Shown here: positions 1 through 5,209 of the stretch, in pieces | How positions within the stretch are numbered: the first letter of the stretch is position 1 | Layout of the letters: each line of letters begins with the position of its first letter | NCBI GenBank assembly: GCA_031286005.1 | Contig: JAITVC010000293.1 | Coordinates: 1 to 5,209, forward strand | DNA from: Bacteroidales bacterium | GTDB lineage: Bacteria > Bacteroidota > Bacteroidia > Bacteroidales > P3 | Direction: 5' to 3' | DNA: 5,209 nt | Notes under the pieces: generated by a model | What the model was told of the DNA's origin: nothing | What the model saw: only the letters and a program-made list of their open reading frames with translations | The model's database searches: none | Position numbers and translations under genes: made by a program

Positions 1-839
1 TCCAAATTCAATAACTCCTCTTTGATGCGTTCAGCTTCGGCCATAACTTGCCAACCTTGTAGATATTCTTGAATGGAACGATCTTGTTGGTTATCCTCCT
101 TGTAGATGTAACTGTTGAAAAAGCGTTTCCAAGCAAACACATCATCATACGACATGCGCAAGGCCGAATTGTGGCGGTTAAAAGCTTCTGTATTTACAAA
201 CACATTACGGCAATCTTCGTAACGAATCCAAAACATCGGTTGATTACCTTTGAGTTCGCCGGTTTGCTCGTCGAATAGTTGCATAGTTGGGCATAAACCC
301 ATAATGCGAGTGTCGCGCATACCACGTTGACGGTCGATAAACCAATCTTCTTTAATCCGGAGGAATTTTGCATTTTCATTACTGAATGATGAGGTATCCA
401 CACGAGTAATCATTTGTCCGGGGTTGTCCAAATCTTCCACTTCTTTTTCTTGAATATCGGTGTTTGCGGATATAAATTCCTCATACGTGAGAGGCTTTTT
501 GAAATCATCCGTAATGGCATCATAAGCCGATATACTACCTTCTTTGAGGCCGTCCATCACCATGGTCATAAAACTGATACGGTCTTGAACAGGTTGTGTC
601 GGATAGTAGAAAAATTGATTGAATTTCTCGCGAAAATCAATGGTTCGCCAAATTCTCTTTTTGATGTACACATCGGCTTCACGCACAGGTACGTAAGCAC
701 GAGGAACTTTACCTACGTTGTTAACTTTTTCGTAGAAATTATCAGAAGGAGGTTTGTTTTCGACAACTTGAGCGTTTGCAGTTTCAAAAGCACAGGCAAA
801 GAACAAGGTGAATGCGATTAGGAATGCTAATTTTTTCAT
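1..839 (-). CDS. gldN: GldN/PorN, type IX secretion ring protein (3' end outside window)
   Basis: This is the periplasmic T9SS protein that associates with GldK/PorK to form the ring under the outer membrane and that contacts the GldM shaft. I translated it by hand from the ATG at 839-837; 279 full codons are visible with no stop before the left edge. Family members have roughly 300-360 residues, so only the C-terminus is missing. Residues 1-23 look like a Sec signal peptide (MKK, hydrophobic LAFLIAFTLFFA, then a cleavage site ANA-Q near 23/24). Family-typical stretches follow: KKRIWRTIDFREKFN near 60-74, WFIDRQRGMRDTRIMGL near 166-182, and WIRYEDCRNVFVNTEAFNR near 204-222, then SYDDVFAWKRFFNSYIYKE. 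A Cys at residue 16 is preceded by FFA, a poor lipobox, so signal peptidase I cleavage is favoured. The start lies 16 bp after the gldM stop, which indicates co-transcription. Confidence 0.96.
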   Translation of the reverse strand, partial: MKKLAFLIAFTLFFACAFETANAQVVENKPPSDNFYEKVNNVGKVPRAYVPVREADVYIKKRIWRTIDFREKFNQFFYYPTQPVQDRISFMTMVMDGLKEGSISAYDAITDDFKKPLTYEEFISANTDIQEKEVEDLDNPGQMITRVDTSSFSNENAKFLRIKEDWFIDRQRGMRDTRIMGLCPTMQLFDEQTGELKGNQPMFWIRYEDCRNVFVNTEAFNRHNSALRMSYDDVFAWKRFFNSYIYKEDNQQDRSIQEYLQGWQVMAEAERIKEELLNL

Positions 840-855
840 GATTATGGCGAATTTA

Positions 856-2403
856 TTATTTAATCGTTAGTACAATGGAGCGTAAATCAGTTGGCCCTGT
901 GGGCATTTGACATTTGATGTTTTCAAAGAAGAACCGTTGTCCTTTTTTAGAGTTTCGCATGGCTGTTACCATCTCATCGGTAAAACGGTTGCTATTCGAT
1001 TTGAAGTCCCGAACATCGCCGCCAACAATAGTATTCATCGAAAACGAATTGATTTTTAAATTATTTAATTCAAAATCAAAATCTTTCAGTCTCGGAATCA
1101 AACCGCCGGAATTGGCCAAATTGTTTTTGTCAACAATAGTTAGGAATTCATCAAATCCATTGACTATAGCAACTGGATCCGGCACTTTTTTCACGCGGTA
1201 TCTGAATGTGCCGGCTGTTTTGGTAGAGTTACCGGATTTTACGGTTAAAGTTATGGTCGCCTCGCCAAGATTATTTACGCGGGCAATATAGCTACCGCCG
1301 GAACCGGGAACTTTGCTCAGCGTTCCGTTGGTGATGGTTGCCGTAACGCCGCTTGGGTCAACGCCCGAAACCGATGTTGAAATCGGATTATCAAGACCGA
1401 TATAAAGCACATTCATTTTATCCGCAGAAACAGCTGCCATAGGCGCAGCAACAATGTATTCGGTTTTGAACGGATAGCTGGTTTGGTCGCCTCCCGGCAT
1501 GTTGATAAATCCGGATACCGAGAACACTCCTTCTTTTGACGGTTGCGAAGTGTAATTGATAATACCGTCTTTACTGACCAAATTTTGTCCGTTAACATTC
1601 GCCGTAATACGAGTTTTATCGTCGAAAGCCACAAGGAAAACTTCCGCTTCAAAGGCCTCGCCAAGTGTTACAAAGGTTGATTTGGGAACAATCTTAGCTA
1701 CAACATTTGAGAATGTCATATCGCCCGAAGAAACCAAGTCGTAAAGTTTATTCACTACATCATACTCCAAGTTCATCGCATCATTCTCCAATTTATTCAA
1801 TATAGTAATTGATGCTACAATAATGGCTCCGTAAAAATTAACGGTTTCCCAACTTACCGGCTGACCACTTTCATCCTTAAACGGACCTTCGATATCAAAA
1901 GGCAGATTGATTTGAGAAATAACATCCTCAGGCAGAAGAGCCAACATATCCTTTTCAAAAGCAGCTATCTTCTCGCGAAGTTCCTTGCCATGCCCTTGTT
2001 CAATGAAAAATCGAGAAGGCGTATCGTAGTCATCCTGGCGTGCAATATTGTGTGGACTAAAGTTTTTGGCTTCCTCAACCGGCAATTCCGTTACAGCGCT
2101 AATCAGTTGGCCTTTCATGTTTTGAACGTATGCACGAAAATCCGCCGCCAATTTCTTAGCCTCTTGAGCTTTGTCGTAGTTTGATTGAACCTTGTCTTTG
2201 TTCTCTGCCAAAGCTTGATCAAACATTGTATACGAACTCGCTACCTTCGACTCAAAGTTAATATTAGTCGATTCAATACTATCATTCACAATCAAGAAAG
2301 ATCTCAAAATCGCAGTAGACACATTCAACGCCAACATTGCGGTTAGCACCAAATACATCATTCCGATCATCTTCTGCCTTGGGGTTTCTTTTCCTCCGGA
2401 CAT
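856..2403 (-). CDS. gldM: GldM/PorM, type IX secretion motor shaft protein
   Basis: This inner-membrane protein, with GldL, forms the proton-driven T9SS and gliding motor; its large periplasmic part carries force to the GldK-GldN ring. It is complete at 515 residues, essentially the length of characterised GldM/PorM (about 513-516). A short cytoplasmic N-terminus (MSGGKETPRQK, including Arg9, the residue reported in F. johnsoniae GldM to pair with the GldL glutamate) precedes a single membrane helix at about 12-33. From the known PorM/GldM folds I assign a helical domain D1 (about 36-222, ending in FYGAIIVASITILNKLEND) and three beta-rich domains: D2 about 225-318, D3 about 320-405 and D4 about 408-515. 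The linker PMAAVSADKMNVLYIGLDNP at 321-340 is a family hallmark, and VKKVPDPVA begins D4. The ATG at 2403 gives the canonical N-terminus. It sits 52 bp after gldL and 16 bp before gldN. Confidence 0.98.
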   Translation of the reverse strand: MSGGKETPRQKMIGMMYLVLTAMLALNVSTAILRSFLIVNDSIESTNINFESKVASSYTMFDQALAENKDKVQSNYDKAQEAKKLAADFRAYVQNMKGQLISAVTELPVEEAKNFSPHNIARQDDYDTPSRFFIEQGHGKELREKIAAFEKDMLALLPEDVISQINLPFDIEGPFKDESGQPVSWETVNFYGAIIVASITILNKLENDAMNLEYDVVNKLYDLVSSGDMTFSNVVAKIVPKSTFVTLGEAFEAEVFLVAFDDKTRITANVNGQNLVSKDGIINYTSQPSKEGVFSVSGFINMPGGDQTSYPFKTEYIVAAPMAAVSADKMNVLYIGLDNPISTSVSGVDPSGVTATITNGTLSKVPGSGGSYIARVNNLGEATITLTVKSGNSTKTAGTFRYRVKKVPDPVAIVNGFDEFLTIVDKNNLANSGGLIPRLKDFDFELNNLKINSFSMNTIVGGDVRDFKSNSNRFTDEMVTAMRNSKKGQRFFFENIKCQMPTGPTDLRSIVLTIK

Positions 2404-2455
2404 ATTATTACTTGTTTAGTTCTCTAATTAGTTTTAATTTCGCCAGTGCTACCGA

Positions 2456-3178
2456 CTACGCTTCTTTACCTACGTTGCGAATGGCAGAAAGCATTCCGCC
2501 GTAGATTTTATTCAACGAGTTTACCTTGTTGGATAAATCGCTGATTTCTTCCTTATATTTTGCAGAGCTTTCAAGAGTTCCGGCTAAGGTTTCTGCAATG
2601 CGGTTCATGTTTTCCTGTGCTTTTGCAGTGGCTTCCATTTGGTGCGAAGAAGCTTCAAGCTGTTGCATATAAAGCGAATTTAAGCGCCCCAAACTTTCGG
2701 TTAACTTTGTTAACTCTTCTGCATAATTGGTATTTACCCCCATGATGTCAGTCGACGCATTCAAACTTTTAGCCGTAACATTGAGTTTATTCAAACCGTC
2801 GCTTAAACTACCAATCAAGTTAGAATCAATATGAGCGGCTTTAAGCAAATCGTCTAACTTCTCGCTCAACATGCGTTCTTCTTCTGATGAACGTTGACGG
2901 ACAGCACCGCCTCCGGCATGTCTGCTTTCACCCGCTTCGCCGTGAGCCAATTCGGGATAAACAATAGACCAATCCACTTCTTCATGAAGCGGTTCAAAGG
3001 CCGAAAAGACGAATATAATAGCCTCAACTCCCATACCAACAATAAGCATAATGTTAGCACCGGTAAAGTGATTGATTTTAAACAAGGCTCCTAAAATAAC
3101 AACAGCCGCTCCGAAACCATAAAGTTTCGCCATAAAGTTTTTGTAACCTTTACTTTTTACAATTTCATTTAATCCCAT
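2456..3178 (-). CDS. gldL: GldL/PorL, type IX secretion motor stator protein
   Basis: This cytoplasmic-membrane protein forms a pentamer around two GldM helices and is thought to conduct protons that power secretion or gliding. It is complete at 240 residues, between F. johnsoniae GldL (about 215) and P. gingivalis PorL (about 309). There are two membrane helices, at about 16-36 and 41-61, joined by a very short loop (NHFTGAN). Residues corresponding to those reported as important in F. johnsoniae GldL (Tyr13, Lys27, His30, Glu49, Glu59) can be read as Tyr20, Lys34, His37, Glu52 and Glu62. The signature AFEP...VDWSIVYPEL follows at 60-77. A polar, Gly-rich linker (about 78-98) leads into a long helical, probably coiled-coil cytoplasmic tail (about 98-235). 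The ATG at 3178 gives a normal N-terminus; the preceding 50 bp is AT-rich with no Shine-Dalgarno motif. Confidence 0.97.
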   Translation of the reverse strand: MGLNEIVKSKGYKNFMAKLYGFGAAVVILGALFKINHFTGANIMLIVGMGVEAIIFVFSAFEPLHEEVDWSIVYPELAHGEAGESRHAGGGAVRQRSSEEERMLSEKLDDLLKAAHIDSNLIGSLSDGLNKLNVTAKSLNASTDIMGVNTNYAEELTKLTESLGRLNSLYMQQLEASSHQMEATAKAQENMNRIAETLAGTLESSAKYKEEISDLSNKVNSLNKIYGGMLSAIRNVGKEA

Positions 3179-3228
3179 AATTATTATAAATTAATTGTTT
3201 TCTATTCGTTTTAATTTTTTTAATTTAT
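3179..3228 (-). other. AT-rich gldK-gldL spacer and translation leader
   Basis: This 50-bp spacer has only four G or C bases. It contains no Shine-Dalgarno motif and no terminator-like hairpin. An unstructured A/U-rich leader is the usual form of translation start region in Bacteroidota, and this stretch most likely serves to keep the gldL start open. Confidence 0.5.
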
Positions 3229-4620
3229 CTATCTGTAAATATTTGATGCCGTTCTCATATTGTCATTCATATCGCGACCCAAATAAGACATCACGCAACG
3301 AAATCCAATGTAAGATTTACAAGTGTCTTGATATTCGTAGTGACGAGCATATACTTTGCAGTTTTCCGCAAAATCTTTGAATGATCCGCCACGGATTACT
3401 TTACGTTTTAAGGCTACAGGGTCATCGGATTTAGCATCGTATGTGTTTGCAGGGTTGAAATCATGAAGAGCTTCGTAAGAATCGTCATACTTGTCTACGC
3501 ACCATTCGGCCACATTGCCCATCATATCATACAAACCGTAGTCGTTAGGAGCATAGTGTGCAACGATAACTGGATAGATACCGCCATCCAAAGCATATTT
3601 TCCGCGTTGAGGTTTGAAGTTTCCAATTAAGCAACCATTCATGTTCATGGCATACGGACCGCCCCATGGATAAGGGCTTAAATCCAAACCGCCGCGAGCG
3701 GCAAACTCCCATTCAGTTTCGGTTGGCAAGCGATACTGTTCGAGTTCGGTAATACCTCTACGAGACAATTCGGCGTTGTGAGTAACCGTTCGCCATTCGC
3801 AGAAAGCTTGAGCTTGATGCCAGTTTACGCCAACTACCGGATAATTATCATACATTGGGCTGCTATAGTACGAACGCACCATCGGGTCATTATAAGAATA
3901 CGAAAAATCTACAATCCAGCAAAGCGTGTCGGGATAAACATTGACAACATGTTTTTGGATATAACCGGCGCGACTTTTAAGCGATTGCGGACGATTCACA
4001 AATGAAGCCATATTCACACCTTCATAGCGGTTGGCTTCCTCGCTGGGTTCTTCCCAAGATTTTCGTGCGGCAGATGTATAATCGAATGTGTAATATTCAT
4101 AGTTGAGCTTACGAGTGTCTATTTCTTTGCGATGACGAAACCGCTCATCGGCCGGAGTATACAATTCTTGTATGGCTTCTTCGTACTCAGGAGTCCATTT
4201 TTTCGGGCGGGCATTCCAGTTGATGGCCGGAATGACATCTTCGCCGTTCGGATCTTCAATCAAGAAAATAGGATCCACTTCGCCCAAAAGACGATATTTT
4301 AGGGAATCTATAACCCAAGAAACGAACTGACGATATTTATTGTTCGTGATTTCTGTTTCATCCATGTAAAATGCAGATATACTAACTGTTTTAGGAGAGG
4401 TAATCATGGAATAGGTGGGGTCTTCGCCACCGGTACCCACAGTGGTATAGCCGCTGGGGACATAAACCATGCCGTAAGGAATTGGGGCTTGGACACGATT
4501 CCGATCCTGCACGCCAACAAGCTCTCCATAGCCGGAATTTCGTTGACAACTCATCAGTATTAGCCCAAGGGCTAATAGGATACTTACGCTTTGTCTCGCA
4601 ATTTGTTTGTTTGGATTCAT
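3229..4620 (-). CDS. gldK: GldK/PorK, type IX secretion ring lipoprotein
   Basis: This outer-membrane lipoprotein faces the periplasm and forms the T9SS ring with GldN. It is complete at 463 residues. The N-terminus is a lipoprotein signal: Lys/Arg-containing n-region, hydrophobic SILLALGLIL, lipobox LMSC with lipidated Cys25. The mature protein has the formylglycine-generating-enzyme (FGE-sulfatase) fold: MVYVPSGYTTVG at 51-62, FYMDETEITNNKYRQF at 84-99, PVVGVNWHQAQAFCEW at 261-276, RLPTETEWEFAARGG at 297-311, NDYGLYDMMGNVAEWC at 359-374, and VIRGGSF...IGFRCV at 408-443. A large insertion of about 160 residues between the second and third motifs, rich in charged and aromatic residues, is typical of GldK and not of catalytic FGE enzymes. 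Of the two FGE active-site cysteines, only one seems to have a counterpart (Cys421; the other position is Arg426), so a structural role is expected. The gene ends with TAG and is followed after 50 bp by gldL. Confidence 0.97.
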   Translation of the reverse strand: MNPNKQIARQSVSILLALGLILMSCQRNSGYGELVGVQDRNRVQAPIPYGMVYVPSGYTTVGTGGEDPTYSMITSPKTVSISAFYMDETEITNNKYRQFVSWVIDSLKYRLLGEVDPIFLIEDPNGEDVIPAINWNARPKKWTPEYEEAIQELYTPADERFRHRKEIDTRKLNYEYYTFDYTSAARKSWEEPSEEANRYEGVNMASFVNRPQSLKSRAGYIQKHVVNVYPDTLCWIVDFSYSYNDPMVRSYYSSPMYDNYPVVGVNWHQAQAFCEWRTVTHNAELSRRGITELEQYRLPTETEWEFAARGGLDLSPYPWGGPYAMNMNGCLIGNFKPQRGKYALDGGIYPVIVAHYAPNDYGLYDMMGNVAEWCVDKYDDSYEALHDFNPANTYDAKSDDPVALKRKVIRGGSFKDFAENCKVYARHYEYQDTCKSYIGFRCVMSYLGRDMNDNMRTASNIYR

Positions 4621-4689
4621 ATTTAAAAACGTTTTTTTATTTTTCGTACTAATTATTTTACGGATATTTTGAAAAAAAGTTACAGAGGT
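4621..4689 (-). other. porP-gldK intergenic leader
   Basis: This 69-bp spacer is the longest in the operon and holds no gene. It is AT-rich, with runs of T and A on the coding strand. I see no hairpin followed by a U-tract that would end transcription, and no clear Bacteroidota promoter pair (TTTG near -33 with TAnnTTTG near -7). Read-through from porP into gldK is therefore the simplest reading, although an internal promoter with a divergent sequence cannot be excluded. Confidence 0.5.
4625..4636. repeat. 12-bp perfect palindrome AAAAACGTTTTT ahead of gldK
   Basis: The sequence AAAAACGTTTTT is its own reverse complement and lies 4 bp upstream of the gldK ATG. It falls where a ribosome-binding region would be. 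It might be an operator or a small fold affecting translation, but the tract is very A/T-rich and chance is a reasonable explanation. As an RNA hairpin it would be weak because it has no loop. Confidence 0.35.
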
Positions 4690-5209
4690 TTATAGGTATC
4701 TTGAATTTTTATAACTGCGCGGTAGCCGGTCTACGCTTAAATTGAAATTGTATCGGGCAAAAACCTCGAAACTACCACCAATTTTAGAAGTATGGATCAT
4801 TCCGCTGGCAGCCAAATCGTAGGCCAACCCTACTTGCATATTGAGCGGCGTAATGAATATCCCCCCCAGCAGTACAACGGCATCTCCCCATCGGTAGGAT
4901 AGGCCACCCCAATACGTGTTTTGATAAACGCCAAGTAATGACAAATCAACTTGCATGCTAGAAAAGTCTGATTTTATAAGCGTTGAAGGCACAAAATCAA
5001 TCATCGGAAACTGTTCAAGGGTAAAATGATAATTGGCCGAAAGATGTAAAGTTCGGATTTGATTATAAATGCCGTTAGGCATGGTTTTATCGAAAGTAGA
5101 CTTGTTGATATGATTTAGGGAAACACCGATTTCATATTGATCTAAAACTTGATAAAACACTCCGGCAGACACATCAAACAAAAATCGCGACGCATCGCTT
5201 CCCAACGCT
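4690..5209 (-). CDS. porP: PorP/SprF-family type IX secretion outer-membrane protein (5' end outside window)
   Basis: This is the C-terminal 172 residues of a PorP/SprF-family protein, an outer-membrane beta-barrel tied to T9SS; family members (roughly 300-350 residues) help secrete or anchor substrates such as those with type B C-terminal domains. The reading frame stays open to the right edge (Ala codon at 5208-5206). A TTG at 5205 is in frame but is internal, not a start. Alternating polar and hydrophobic strands and family-type segments are visible: RFLFDVSAGVFYQ, YEIGVSLNHINKSTF, VPSTLIKSD, YWGGLSYRWGDAVVLLGG, MQVGLAYDLAASG, GGSFEVFARYNFNL, and the terminal YKNSRYL, which resembles the usual end of this family. 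It stands 69 bp upstream of gldK, as porP does before porK in P. gingivalis. Many Bacteroidota carry several paralogues, so the symbol rests on family plus position. Confidence 0.9.
   Translation of the reverse strand, partial: ALGSDASRFLFDVSAGVFYQVLDQYEIGVSLNHINKSTFDKTMPNGIYNQIRTLHLSANYHFTLEQFPMIDFVPSTLIKSDFSSMQVDLSLLGVYQNTYWGGLSYRWGDAVVLLGGIFITPLNMQVGLAYDLAASGMIHTSKIGGSFEVFARYNFNLSVDRLPRSYKNSRYL

Noticed and set aside
792..794. Cys16 of GldN as a lipidation site
   Set aside because: The preceding FFA is a poor lipobox and a good ANA-Q signal peptidase I site follows at residues 21-24; GldN homologues are periplasmic rather than lipid-anchored.
414..821. 135-codon open frame on the plus strand
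   Set aside because: It lies wholly antisense to gldN, whose signal peptide and family motifs are clear; the translation resembles no known protein and has no supporting start context.
914..1291. 125-codon open frame on the plus strand
   Set aside because: It is antisense to the conserved D3-D4 domains of gldM and has low-complexity, non-protein-like composition.
2424..2431. CTAATTAG palindrome in the gldL-gldM spacer
   Set aside because: It is only 8 bp in A/T-rich sequence with no extended stem or U-tract, so it is too short to support a terminator or operator.
3229..4620. Reading gldK as an active sulfatase-modifying (formylglycine-generating) enzyme
   Set aside because: The lipobox, the large GldK-type insertion, the loss of one catalytic cysteine position and the T9SS gene neighbours all point to the structural ring lipoprotein.
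5203..5205. TTG at 5205 as the start of the PorP-like gene
   Set aside because: The frame stays open to the window edge, and the protein would lack a signal peptide and about half of the usual family length, so the gene begins outside the window.

Overview
The window is a stretch of the core operon of a type IX secretion system (T9SS, the Por/Gld secretion and gliding machinery), all read from the minus strand. T9SS is restricted to the Bacteroidota, so the window comes from a member of that phylum. Other signs agree: AT-rich intergenic leaders, A/T-rich sequence with no strong Shine-Dalgarno motif before every start codon, and a PorP-like gene directly ahead of gldK. The gene order porP-porK-porL-porM-porN is that of Porphyromonas gingivalis. 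In Flavobacterium johnsoniae gldKLMN stand together and sprF lies elsewhere. That hints at a Bacteroidales-like or non-flavobacterial lineage, but it does not prove it.

Layout in the direction of transcription, from high to low coordinates: the 3' half of a PorP/SprF-family outer-membrane protein gene (5209-4690, 5' end outside the window); gldK/porK lipoprotein (4620-3229); gldL/porL motor protein (3178-2456); gldM/porM motor protein (2403-856); and gldN/porN (839-1), which runs off the left edge with about 279 codons visible. The gaps are 69, 50, 52 and 16 bp. None holds a recognisable terminator or another gene, so a single transcript is likely. No RNA genes, mobile elements, CRISPR arrays or convincing promoters were found.

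How the parts fit together (family knowledge): GldL and GldM form the inner-membrane, proton-driven motor, and the GldM periplasmic shaft spans the periplasm. GldK (outer-membrane lipoprotein) and GldN (periplasmic) form the large ring under the outer membrane that GldM contacts. PorP/SprF-family proteins are outer-membrane barrels linked to substrate handling or surface anchoring. The key motor residues can be read in the GldL and GldM sequences. GldK has a formylglycine-generating-enzyme fold but appears to lack one of the two catalytic cysteines.

This is a known system, not an undescribed one. The points worth a second look are details: the GldK pseudoenzyme site, the compact GldL transmembrane hairpin with its tail, a G7 tract in porP, and a palindrome just ahead of gldK.
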